Shown here: positions 14,097 through 22,788 of the stretch, piece by piece
How the letters are laid out: each line of letters opens with the position of its first letter
Numbering within the stretch: the first letter of the stretch is position 1
Assembly: GCA_028291615.1 (NCBI GenBank)
Contig: JAQGHM010000335.1
Span: 1-51,712, forward strand
From: Phycisphaerales bacterium
GTDB lineage: Bacteria > Planctomycetota > Phycisphaerae > Tepidisphaerales > Tepidisphaeraceae
Direction: 5' to 3'
DNA length: 51,712 bases
Position numbers and translations under genes: made by a program
The notes under the pieces: model-generated
Databases searched by the model: none
The model's input: only the letters and a program-made list of their open reading frames with translations
What the model was told of the DNA's origin: nothing

Positions 14097-17000
14097 ATGG
14101 CAGTTCAATCACCCAAGAAGTCTTCAGCGCTGCCTTGGCCGGCGTTGATTCCGCTCGGTCATCATGCGGGGAAACCTGCAATTTCGTTGCAGAAGATGGT
14201 GATCCTTGTCGGATCGCGCCATAATGCGCACCTTCACCTCCTTTCGCGCCACGTTAGCAAAGCTCATGCGCTGATTTTGAGTTATGGCGGCAGCGTTTAC
14301 ATTCGCGATCTCGCCAGCCGCGAGCAGGTTTACATTAACGGGGTTCCCGAGCGCGAGGCGTGGCTGCAAAACGGCGACCTCGTCAAGATCGGCAGCTTCA
14401 CGTTCAAGTACAAGGAAGGCCCGACGCCGGGGGACGGGCCCGAGGGAGACGCGCCGCCGCATCAGGCGGATATCGAGATTTCCGGCGCGGAATCGCCACT
14501 GGCCATCGCCGAAAAAGTGATGCTGATCGGCCGGCGCTCGACCTGCGATGTCTCGCTCATGGAGGCGAGCGTTTCGACGGCACATGCGGTGATTTTCCAC
14601 GTCGGCGGCGTTCGCTACGTGCGCGACCTGGGCTCGCGCACGGGGACGTGGGTCAACGGTACGAAGGTGCACCAGCATCCGCTTTCGCTTGGCGATTCGA
14701 TCCGGATCGGCGAGACCGAGATGCACTATGCGCTCTCCAGCGAGCATGAGCACGCGATCTCCCCGGTGCTCGCGGAGGCGAAACCGCAGGATGAGATCGA
14801 CGAATTGGAAGACCTGGTCGGTACCGCGCCTCTGGACATGGCGGCGGAGATCCGGCGCGACGGTCAGATCCTGCCGTCGGACCTGGAAGCGGATTTGCGC
14901 GGGATGTTTGGTGCGGGCGGTCTTTCCGAAGCCACGCCGGCCAGGGATGACGATCTGATCGAGTTGGAGATCGCGCACGAGCCGCAGGCGGAGGCGCCGA
15001 CGCCGCAACCGGGCCCGCCGGCGAAAGCGCCACCCGCGCTGCCGACTGGCGCGATCAATTTCCCGCGTCCGCAGCCCAAGGCCGCCGCCGCGCCACCGCC
15101 GCCACCGATTGAAGAGCCGATCGAACTCGAGCCCGAGGCCGACGAGCCTATCGCCGCTGCCGAGCCGGCCTCTGCTGCCGAGCCGGTCGAGCCTGAGTTC
15201 ACGGAGATCGACCTTTCCAAAGACCCGGACATCTTCGACATTCCCAGCGCCGCTGATACCCGCGCGATCGGGATGGAGTTCCACGCCGAGCCGGTCAAGC
15301 CGACGATCAGCGACCGGGTCGTGGACGCGCTGCCCGAACCCGAGCCGGAGGCCGCCGAGGAAACGCCGGTCGAACACGCTCCACTGGACGTTGATGCGCA
15401 ATCGACCGAGCAGGGCGTGAGCGAAGCCGCCGCTGCCGAGGCCACGCCGCTGGACGCGACTTGGCCCGACGATCTGCTGCCTATCGAGGGGGGCGAGAGC
15501 GCTTCGATCACCGAGGACGCCGATGCGATCAGTCCGCGCGGGGGTTGGCAGGGGATGTCGCGCCCGGAAATCGACGCGCTGCCGCCGACGCCGGTGGACG
15601 AACCCGTTTCGCCTGTCGAAGAATCGCTGGATGAAGTCCCGCCCGCCATTGCCGAAATCACCGCGCCGGAAATCGAAGCTCCGATCGCGCCTGAGCCGAT
15701 CCTCGAAGCTCCCGTCGTCGAGTCGCCGGTTGAAGAGTCGCAGGCAGCGGACGAAGCACTCGCGGCTTCGTTGACATCGGAGGCGGAAGTCGCGCCCGAG
15801 CCGATCGCGCCGACAGCCGCAGATTTCGACGACGCCGCGCCGGAAGTCATCGAATTGCCAACCGGCAAGAAGGGTCGCGGGCGCAAGATTAAGGCGGAGA
15901 AGCCGGTCGAAGAAAAGTCGAAGAAGGGGAAGGGCGGGCGCAAGTCGAAGAAGCAGCAAGAGCTCGAACAGCAGGAGACCCAAGCCACGGACGCAGCGCC
16001 AAGCGAGCCGGCGATCGAGGCGATGCCCGTCGCCGATGCGCCCGCGATTGAGGAAGCCGCGCCTGAGATGCCGCAACCGGCGCAAGTGGAAGAGCCGGTC
16101 GCCGCCGAGCCGCTGGTGGTTGAAGAGGCTAGCTTCGATCTACCGGAAACCGTTGACGAGAAGTTGGATGAAGCGCCGCCGATCGAGCAACCGGCCGAAT
16201 TCGCAGACCTGGAAATCGCTCGCGCCGAGGAAGCGTCGGTCGAAGAAACGTTTTCCGCGCAACGGGCCGCCGAACTCCCCATCGCCGAAGTCGCCGGCGA
16301 GATCGCGCCGCTCGACGAACAGGTTCAAGACCTGACGAGCGCAGCGCACGATACTCCCGCCGCGACGGAGGATCAGTTCTCCGTCGAGACCGTCGGTAAA
16401 ATCAACAGCGATCTTTCCGATCTCGAATTCACGCCGGCGATTAAAATTGAGCCTGAGATCGTTCATTCCGAGTCGCCCGCCGCACACGAGCCGGCCGCGC
16501 CGGTTGAATCGCCCGCCGCCGCTCTGCCCGATGTGCCCGAGCAGGAGATTGCGGCGTCCGCCAGCGAACTGGCAGATGCACTGGAAGATCTCCCGGCGTT
16601 GGATCTTGGCGACCTCGACGATCTCCCCCCGCTCGAAGCGTTCACACCCGAGGCCATCGAGCCTGAGGCGCTCGCATCGGCGAATGAACTGCAAGCCGTC
16701 CCGGCCGACGCCGCGCCGCAAGCCGGCGCCAGCGACGCCTCCGATGAACTCGAAGAACATCTCGAAGAGCTGTCGGTTCTGGAGGAAGACTTCCTTGCGC
16801 CGCCGCCCGCGCCGCTGCCGCCTTCGCCTGCGCCCGAGCCTCTGTCGGCGCCAGCGCCGGCCGCCGAAGATGATTTCTTCGCCGGCATGGAGGAGACGCT
16901 TCCCGTGCTGGAGCTGGACTCGGGCGACCTCGGTCCGATGACCTCCGACCGCGACCCCGACGCGCTGCTCGCGCTCGACCAGATCGACCTCGACGGCCTC

Positions 17001-20000
17001 GAAGACATCGAAGTGATCGAATCGACCGAGCCGACGCTTGATTCGGCGCTCAACCTGAACGTTGGATCAGACCCGCACGGCGACGCGACCAACGACGACG
17101 ACTCATCGCTCACCGATTCGAGTTTCGGCCGCCAGGTCGAAGCCTTCACCGCCACCACCAGCGGCGACATCGTCGAAGATCTCCCTGAGATCGAGGCGAT
17201 CGAAGACGCTGATGAAGAACTCGCCATCGCGCTGGGCGATGCGTCGGACGGCGGCTCAATTCAAGACCACGCCACCGCCCGCGACAACGGCGCATTTGGC
17301 CACACCGCCGACATCACCGCGGGCAGCATCGAGCCGGCGGCGATGAGCGCGACAACCGATCCCGCGCTCGCCGCGCAGCAATTCGAGGCCGCCGGCGATG
17401 CCGTGGCCCTCGAAACGCCCGGCGTGACTGAAGCCGACGCGGTCGTCGGCGGGCAGGCGTTTGTCGCCGATGCCAATGGCCAGGAAATCGCCGGCGACTC
17501 CGCCGGTGAGCTCGACGATCAATCGTTCGTCGCCCACGGCGATGCCCATGCGCCCGAAGAATCATTCCAAACGTCCGATGCGCCGGAGGTCGAGCCGATC
17601 GGCGCCGCGCACCCGGGCAACGGCCAAAGCGCCGATGATCCCGGCGCGGCGCCGCCCGCGCCGCGCCCCCCGCGCGGAAGTGGCGGCGGCGGTGGCGGCG
17701 AAGGGTTTGTCATCGGCACCGATCTCTCCAGCTTCATCGGCGGCATGCCGCTGGTGCTCCCTGATCTCGCCCCGCCGCCGACGGCGTTTGGCCGCGTGCA
17801 GGTGAGCTTCGCTGGCGCCAAGGCGCCATGGGAACAGGCCAAGCGCCCCAGCTTCCCGATGGGCCAGAGCCTGGCGCAGGACGTGACCGATGCCGCGGAG
17901 GGGTTGCGCGATGTCGAGTCGATGGACGAGGACCCCGACGCCCAGGCCGACGCGGCGCGCGAGCAAGCCGCCGCGACCGATGTCGAGAACGAACTGGATG
18001 GATTGGGCGAAGGCGCGCCAGGCGACGAATGGAACGTCGCCGCCGCCCTTGAAGACGATGAAGAGGAACAGTCCCTGGCGGAATGGCCTGCGCCGCCGGC
18101 CACTGACCTTTCGGCGACCGAAGCGCAGGAGCTCACCGCTCACGCATCGCCGGAAACGCTCGAGCAATTGCAGCGGGAAATCGACTCGCTGGAAGAGCTG
18201 ATCGAACCCGCCGCCGCCGAGTCGCTCGAAGCGGGCGAGTCTGTCGAAGAATTTGAATCGCTCGACGAAGACGAGTTGCTCAAGGAACTCGACGCCGCCG
18301 ATCTGTCGGCCATCGAGCCCATCTCGCTCGACAGCGAGCCGACCGCCGAAGCACCGGCGGCGCACGACGCGGGCCCGGCGCAGGAGCCGGCGGAATCGCC
18401 CGGTCAACCCAGCCTCGACGCGACCGAAGCCGTCGTCCCCGTCGCCGCAGCTCCCGAAGCGCCGGCCGCAGAAGCGCCGCAGCCCGAATCACCGGTCGAT
18501 CGTTCGCCGCCCCCGCCGCCGGTCGCGCCGCCCAAGCCCGCCGCTGGCACGCCGCCGCCGATGGTCGTCCCGCCCCCGCCGGCGCGCGTCTTGCGCGGTG
18601 GTCGCAAGGGCGCTGAAGCGCAGCCGCCAACCGCGCCCCCGCTCGCGGACTCAGCTGCCGCGGACGACCCCATGAATGGCGACGCGATCTTCGGCAGTAT
18701 GGAACATGGCGAGCTCGGCGGCGGCCCGCCGTTCGCCGGCGTCCGCGAGGTGGACGTCTTCTCGCAAGGCTCGCCGGGCGCTCTCGACTTCAATCAGCAG
18801 GCCGCTGATTCACCCGCGCAGCGCCGGGCCGACCAAGGCGGTGGATCGTCGTCCGCCGCCGCCACGGAAAACCGCCGCCCGCAGCGCGTCATCGTCCCGC
18901 CCCGAATGGGCGTCCTGGGCGCTGGCGCCGCGACGATCGAAAACGATCAACCCGGCGAGCCGCTCACCCGCCCCACCTACCGCGTCATCCCCAAGAAGAA
19001 CATCGCCAAGCGCGTGCTGATCGTCGTGCTGCTGATGCTCGTCTGCATGGGCCTGGCGATCGCCGGCATCTTCTACTTCATGCACCCGAAGCAGACGACC
19101 AGCGGCGATCTTCAATTCCAGAAGATCGGCGCGCTGACCAAGCTGCAGCGCGACCAGCTCCGGCGTGAACAGTTCGAGAAGCTTGGCAGCCCGCGCTTGA
19201 TGGTCGAGGCACGCACCAACATCGCCGCGCAGTCGATTCCCGCTGGTTTCCTCGCCGACCCGATCCAATTCGCGCGCGGGATCAAGCCGGAATGGCCCGA
19301 CGAGCGCCCGGCGGTCATGACCGTCGCCTACACCGGCCCCGCCGACCCGCAGGATCGCCAGCGCCTGCACGCGGTGCTGATGGCGATGTTCACCGACAAC
19401 CATGCCGATCTCGATCGCGAGATTCACCTCAAGAGCAACATCGCAGCCCTCGAGAAGCGCATCGAGGAAGTCAAAACGCTCAAGGCCCAGCGCGACCAGC
19501 TCCGCAAGGCCGTCGATGCCGCCCCCGGCCCCGATGAGATCCAGAAACTCGAAGCCAAATCCCGCGACGCCGACAGCGCGTATGACATGGCCGTCGCCGC
19601 CGTCAAAGACGCGCAGCTCGCCGTTCGCAGCGCCGAGGAACAACTGCCGCCCACCTCGCCCGGCGAGCGAAGCCTGAATGCCGGCGATCCGCAAAAGAAA
19701 GCCGCCGCCGACGCCGAGCTCGCGGCGCTGCAGAAGTCGCTCGATGCCGCCGCCGCGCAGGCCGCCGCCGTCAAGGGCGCCGCCAGCGAAGAGGCCGACG
19801 CCAAGCGCAAGATGCTCGACCAGGCGATCGAATTGTTCCAGCAATCCGCCGCCGACCTGATGAAGGAAGACCCGCAGCTCGCCCGCTACGTGCAATCCGT
19901 GCAGCAGCTTCAGGAGCAGACGCACCGGCTCAGCGGCGACCTGATCGAAGTCCAGCAGCAGCAGCACAAGCGACTCAGCGCGCTCAAGAAGGACATGGAC

Positions 20001-21104
20001 GACCGCGTGCAGGACCGCCGCACCAAGCTCTGGGCCGAAGATAAAAGCCTCGGCGACCTGCGGGCGCAACTCGACCTCGCCCAGCGCAAGTACAACGCCG
20101 CCAACGATTCCAACTACGCCACCGATTCCCCTGAGATCAAGCGAGCGCTTGCCGACATCCGCGACCTCACCGGCCGCATCGAGGCCCGCAAGATGGCCCT
20201 GGGCAACGACCCGATCGTCACCAGCGTCGCCGACGGCCTGCAGGAGATGATCAACATCACCAAGGAGCGTCTCGAAGCCGACCGCGCCCGCATCGAGAAG
20301 GACATCAAGAATCAGGAGCTCGCCTTCGCCCAGAGCAACATGGTCGAGAAGCTCCCCGACACCCAGCGTGCCCAGGCCGCGGCGCTCAAGGCCAAGCAGG
20401 AAGCGATCAATGACCTGCGCAAGCAGTATGCCGGCGCCCTCGACAAGCGCACCGCCGAATCCAACGTGGCGTTGCGTGACCTTGAAGGACAGGTGTCGTC
20501 CGTCACCGCCAAGATCGACGAGCGCAAGCGTCTCCTCGCCGCCGACAACGCCCGCAACCTCACCCAGCAGCAAGAGGCCGACCGCAAGGCCAACCTCGAA
20601 AAAGCCCAGGCCGCCCTCAAGCAGGCCGACGACCGCGCTGCCACCGCCCGCCAGGCTTACGCCCAGGCCAGCCGCGCCCTCACCAGCGCCGCCGCCCGCA
20701 CCACCGAGCGAACCGAAAAACAGCAGCAGCTAGAAGCCATCGACCAGAGCCTCGCCGGCGCGATCGACCAATCCAAACAGGACGAGCGCGCCTTGGAAAG
20801 CCTCAACGACCAGCTTAAGACGCTGGTGACGATCGTCCAGCCCGCCGAGGCCAACATCCGGGTTGAAGCCGGGCGCGATGATCGTTGGCCCTACGCCGCC
20901 GGCGCCGCCGTGGGTCTCGCCGTTCTCTTCGGGATCGTAGCGGTATTCAGCGTAGCCGGCGGCGACGGCACACATCGCCAGGAACAATTCGAAGCCGAAG
21001 CCATCGACGACAACGCCGACGCCGGGCCCCTGGCCATCGAACAAATCGGCCCCCGGCCCGGTGCCGCCGCGGCTAATCGAAACGCACAGAGCGTCGCCGG
21101 CTGA
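14097..21104 (+). CDS. Giant twin-FHA protein with disordered acidic linker and two-TM coiled-coil module
   Basis: A 2335-residue protein starting at ATG 14097 (GGAAG just upstream). FHA1 (residues ~30-105) has VGSRHNAHLHLL, SKAHALI and VYINGV. FHA2 (~135-215) has LIGRRSTCDVSLME, STAHAVI and GTWVNGT. FHA domains bind phosphothreonine. Residues ~220-1620 are an Ala/Glu/Pro-rich acidic low-complexity region with a basic block near 590-625 (GKKGRGRKIKAEKP) and a Gly-rich patch. TM1 is ~1639-1663. Residues ~1690-2255 form a long heptad-rich coiled coil, and TM2 is ~2265-2289, followed by a short tail. Two TMs flanking a coiled coil recall Wzz/GumC polysaccharide co-polymerases, with the FHA end in the cytoplasm, but no Wzz signature is certain. 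A phospho-dependent envelope scaffold is inferred. A Ser/Thr kinase partner is not in this window. Confidence 0.85.
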   Translation: MAVQSPKKSSALPWPALIPLGHHAGKPAISLQKMVILVGSRHNAHLHLLSRHVSKAHALILSYGGSVYIRDLASREQVYINGVPEREAWLQNGDLVKIGSFTFKYKEGPTPGDGPEGDAPPHQADIEISGAESPLAIAEKVMLIGRRSTCDVSLMEASVSTAHAVIFHVGGVRYVRDLGSRTGTWVNGTKVHQHPLSLGDSIRIGETEMHYALSSEHEHAISPVLAEAKPQDEIDELEDLVGTAPLDMAAEIRRDGQILPSDLEADLRGMFGAGGLSEATPARDDDLIELEIAHEPQAEAPTPQPGPPAKAPPALPTGAINFPRPQPKAAAAPPPPPIEEPIELEPEADEPIAAAEPASAAEPVEPEFTEIDLSKDPDIFDIPSAADTRAIGMEFHAEPVKPTISDRVVDALPEPEPEAAEETPVEHAPLDVDAQSTEQGVSEAAAAEATPLDATWPDDLLPIEGGESASITEDADAISPRGGWQGMSRPEIDALPPTPVDEPVSPVEESLDEVPPAIAEITAPEIEAPIAPEPILEAPVVESPVEESQAADEALAASLTSEAEVAPEPIAPTAADFDDAAPEVIELPTGKKGRGRKIKAEKPVEEKSKKGKGGRKSKKQQELEQQETQATDAAPSEPAIEAMPVADAPAIEEAAPEMPQPAQVEEPVAAEPLVVEEASFDLPETVDEKLDEAPPIEQPAEFADLEIARAEEASVEETFSAQRAAELPIAEVAGEIAPLDEQVQDLTSAAHDTPAATEDQFSVETVGKINSDLSDLEFTPAIKIEPEIVHSESPAAHEPAAPVESPAAALPDVPEQEIAASASELADALEDLPALDLGDLDDLPPLEAFTPEAIEPEALASANELQAVPADAAPQAGASDASDELEEHLEELSVLEEDFLAPPPAPLPPSPAPEPLSAPAPAAEDDFFAGMEETLPVLELDSGDLGPMTSDRDPDALLALDQIDLDGLEDIEVIESTEPTLDSALNLNVGSDPHGDATNDDDSSLTDSSFGRQVEAFTATTSGDIVEDLPEIEAIEDADEELAIALGDASDGGSIQDHATARDNGAFGHTADITAGSIEPAAMSATTDPALAAQQFEAAGDAVALETPGVTEADAVVGGQAFVADANGQEIAGDSAGELDDQSFVAHGDAHAPEESFQTSDAPEVEPIGAAHPGNGQSADDPGAAPPAPRPPRGSGGGGGGEGFVIGTDLSSFIGGMPLVLPDLAPPPTAFGRVQVSFAGAKAPWEQAKRPSFPMGQSLAQDVTDAAEGLRDVESMDEDPDAQADAAREQAAATDVENELDGLGEGAPGDEWNVAAALEDDEEEQSLAEWPAPPATDLSATEAQELTAHASPETLEQLQREIDSLEELIEPAAAESLEAGESVEEFESLDEDELLKELDAADLSAIEPISLDSEPTAEAPAAHDAGPAQEPAESPGQPSLDATEAVVPVAAAPEAPAAEAPQPESPVDRSPPPPPVAPPKPAAGTPPPMVVPPPPARVLRGGRKGAEAQPPTAPPLADSAAADDPMNGDAIFGSMEHGELGGGPPFAGVREVDVFSQGSPGALDFNQQAADSPAQRRADQGGGSSSAAATENRRPQRVIVPPRMGVLGAGAATIENDQPGEPLTRPTYRVIPKKNIAKRVLIVVLLMLVCMGLAIAGIFYFMHPKQTTSGDLQFQKIGALTKLQRDQLRREQFEKLGSPRLMVEARTNIAAQSIPAGFLADPIQFARGIKPEWPDERPAVMTVAYTGPADPQDRQRLHAVLMAMFTDNHADLDREIHLKSNIAALEKRIEEVKTLKAQRDQLRKAVDAAPGPDEIQKLEAKSRDADSAYDMAVAAVKDAQLAVRSAEEQLPPTSPGERSLNAGDPQKKAAADAELAALQKSLDAAAAQAAAVKGAASEEADAKRKMLDQAIELFQQSAADLMKEDPQLARYVQSVQQLQEQTHRLSGDLIEVQQQQHKRLSALKKDMDDRVQDRRTKLWAEDKSLGDLRAQLDLAQRKYNAANDSNYATDSPEIKRALADIRDLTGRIEARKMALGNDPIVTSVADGLQEMINITKERLEADRARIEKDIKNQELAFAQSNMVEKLPDTQRAQAAALKAKQEAINDLRKQYAGALDKRTAESNVALRDLEGQVSSVTAKIDERKRLLAADNARNLTQQQEADRKANLEKAQAALKQADDRAATARQAYAQASRALTSAAARTTERTEKQQQLEAIDQSLAGAIDQSKQDERALESLNDQLKTLVTIVQPAEANIRVEAGRDDRWPYAAGAAVGLAVLFGIVAVFSVAGGDGTHRQEQFEAEAIDDNADAGPLAIEQIGPRPGAAAANRNAQSVAG

Positions 21105-21206
21105 CCCGTGGGGCGGGCTCCGCGCGCCACGCCGATCCGTGTGACAGGCGCCAGAGTTCCACGGTCTGCGATCGAAGCCTGCGACTATCGCAGCGATTAT
21201 CATTCG

Positions 21207-21572
21207 TCAGGCGTCATCCGTCTCTCGCCGACTGACACCTTCTTCGACGTCGCGCCGCATGCCTGCCGCTTCCCAGTGGCTCCAACACTCGAAGAACTCG
21301 ATCTGCTGATCAATCTTCGGTTCTTCAACGCCGCTCCAGGACAGATGTACGACGCCGAATGAAAATCCTCCTTGCCTGACCTCGCGCGTCTCTTGGAATT
21401 GAAACAACACGTCGTCGTTATCCGATCGATGCGCCACCGCGATCGGCAACGCATCTTTCAGGTACGGCGCCTCCAGAAGGAACTCAGCGACAAGCCGATC
21501 GGCCTCAATCGGATTTGTGATCCGCGTCCACGGCAAGAGAAACGCGGCGTCATCGGGGATCTCGTGTTGCAT
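21207..21572 (-). CDS. Hypothetical protein
   Basis: A 121-residue acidic protein with plausible globular composition: LPWTRITNPIEADRLVAEFL, ALPIAVAHRSDNDDVLFQF, GGFSFGVVHLSWSG and IEFFECWSHWEAAGM. I start it at ATG 21572; an in-frame TTG at 21593 would add seven residues. No strong SD is visible. Such small proteins with a conserved HLSW and a Trp-rich C-terminus are common single genes, and an immunity-protein-like fold is possible, but I recognise no family. Its neighbours are unrelated. Confidence 0.55.
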   Translation of the reverse strand: MQHEIPDDAAFLLPWTRITNPIEADRLVAEFLLEAPYLKDALPIAVAHRSDNDDVLFQFQETREVRQGGFSFGVVHLSWSGVEEPKIDQQIEFFECWSHWEAAGMRRDVEEGVSRRETDDA

Positions 21573-21659
21573 AGCGAATATCCGTTCAGGCAATGGGCTC
21601 GTCGCCAGAAGCTCCGATCCCGGCGTGGTGGCGCGCTTTGATTATCCCGCACCGAGTAG

Positions 21660-21971
21660 TCACTCTGCATTGCCGAGCCGCCGCCGGCCGGCCTCGATGT
21701 CTGCGATCAGTCGTTCGATCTCGGCTTTGAACTCCGCACGTTGCGCCGGGTCTGGAATGTGCTGATCGAGGGTGATCATATGTTGACGAAGAAACGCCAC
21801 CTCTTCGGCAGGCGTGCGATGCGCACCAAACGGCATCGCATCACGCAATTCCGTCGGCGCGTGCTCAAAGCAAAATGACCGGGTCGTCTTCACGCCGTCG
21901 TGGATCTCGGTCAGATGAACGCGGCTTGGTTTTCCGCAAACATCGCACATGCCGGGCGCGTTGGATGTCAT
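21660..21971 (-). CDS. McsA-like zinc-binding protein
   Basis: A 103-residue protein. MCDVCGKPSRVHLTEI and SFCFEHAPTELRDAMP form a CxxC...CxxH treble-clef-like zinc site identical in layout to the N-terminal module of McsA (CEKCxxxxATVHxTEI). The C-terminal half (FRLQ-type helix FLRQHMITLDQHIPDP, then FKAEIERLIADIEAGRRRL) is a coiled-coil helix resembling the UvrB/UvrC motif region. McsA activates the protein-arginine kinase McsB in Firmicutes, but McsB is not seen here. It is shorter than McsA (~185 residues). Function as a zinc adaptor in proteolysis is inferred. A GGTGA site precedes the ATG. Confidence 0.65.
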   Translation of the reverse strand: MTSNAPGMCDVCGKPSRVHLTEIHDGVKTTRSFCFEHAPTELRDAMPFGAHRTPAEEVAFLRQHMITLDQHIPDPAQRAEFKAEIERLIADIEAGRRRLGNAE

Positions 21972-22008
21972 GCCGTCACCCCATTATGCCAACGCAATCG
22001 GATTGAGG

Positions 22009-22665
22009 TCATGCGGTGGGACCCGAGCCCAATGCTTTCCCCCGCGACGAGCGCCGGGCCAGGAAAGCCAAGGCGGGCGGGAGGAGCAGGGCGGGGTTCG
22101 CAGGTTCAGGAGCGGGGACGGCGACGAGTTGGCTTTGGAAGGTGGCGCCGAACGAAGACCAAGTCCGGCCGGTATCGTAGTTGAGGGAACGCGCGGAGGC
22201 TTGCTGAAAGCCTGGGCCGCTACCGGCGGCGCGGTCCTGCGCTACGAACCAGCCAAACTGCGATGTATCGGTGGAGGCGACGCTCAACACCAGCCAATAG
22301 TTGGTGTTGGGGAGCATCGCCTGAGATAGGTTGGAGAACAGGGTGTGGTCGCTGACGTCGCGCGTACCGCTGAACAAGGTGCCGACCGACACGCCGGGCG
22401 TTCCGGCGAGATCGGAATAGAGGCTGAGGGTGAAGATCGGCGCCGGCGTTCCGGCGGCGAGCTTGAGCGTCACACTGTTCAAGCGGAGATTGGTTGAATC
22501 GGAATTGAAGCGCTGGGCAAGTCCAGTATTGGGAGCAACGCTGGCGGCGCCGAAGGAACTGTTCTCGAGATTGTCGTAGATGATGGCGGCTCGGGCGATC
22601 GGGCAGAGCGCCCACAGCGAGCAGAGAAAGGCCAGGACGACAGGGATGCGCCGAAGGTTTTTCAC
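22009..22665 (-). CDS. PEP-CTERM sorting domain protein
   Basis: A 218-residue exported protein. I start it at GTG 22665 because GGGAGAG lies at proper distance and the signal peptide (LRRIPVVLAFLCSLWALCPI, then ARA) follows directly. The body is a beta-rich secreted domain (IIYDNLENSSFGAASV, LNSVTLKLAAGTPAP, NTNYWLVLSVASTD, FGWFVAQD). The C-terminus has VPAPEPANPALLLPPALAFL followed by ARRSSRG, the PEP-CTERM pattern of Pro-Glu-Pro, a hydrophobic helix and a basic tail. Such proteins are handled by exosortase in EPS-producing Gram-negative bacteria. The choice-of-anchor type domain suggests a surface or matrix protein. No exosortase is in the window. Confidence 0.8.
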   Translation of the reverse strand: MKNLRRIPVVLAFLCSLWALCPIARAAIIYDNLENSSFGAASVAPNTGLAQRFNSDSTNLRLNSVTLKLAAGTPAPIFTLSLYSDLAGTPGVSVGTLFSGTRDVSDHTLFSNLSQAMLPNTNYWLVLSVASTDTSQFGWFVAQDRAAGSGPGFQQASARSLNYDTGRTWSSFGATFQSQLVAVPAPEPANPALLLPPALAFLARRSSRGKALGSGPTA

Positions 22666-22788
22666 TTTTCTCTCCCGAACTGCCACGACGTGTTTAGCTT
22701 ACGAATTGGCCGCGGAATCGAAAGAAAATGCTATCGCGGGCCCTCGTGAGATTCAACAAAAATCTCCGCGCCCGAACACGAAATGCCT

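Noticed and set aside
14124-16282. Long open frames antisense to the FHA gene (up to 653 residues)
   Set aside because: They mirror the Ala/Glu/Pro-rich sense strand, are Arg/Gly/Leu-biased, have no ribosome sites and no recognisable motifs. The sense strand has two clear FHA domains in the same span.
18810-20573. 587-residue open frame antisense to the coiled-coil region
   Set aside because: It is an artefact of GC-rich third positions opposite the helical coding sequence, with no domain or start signal.
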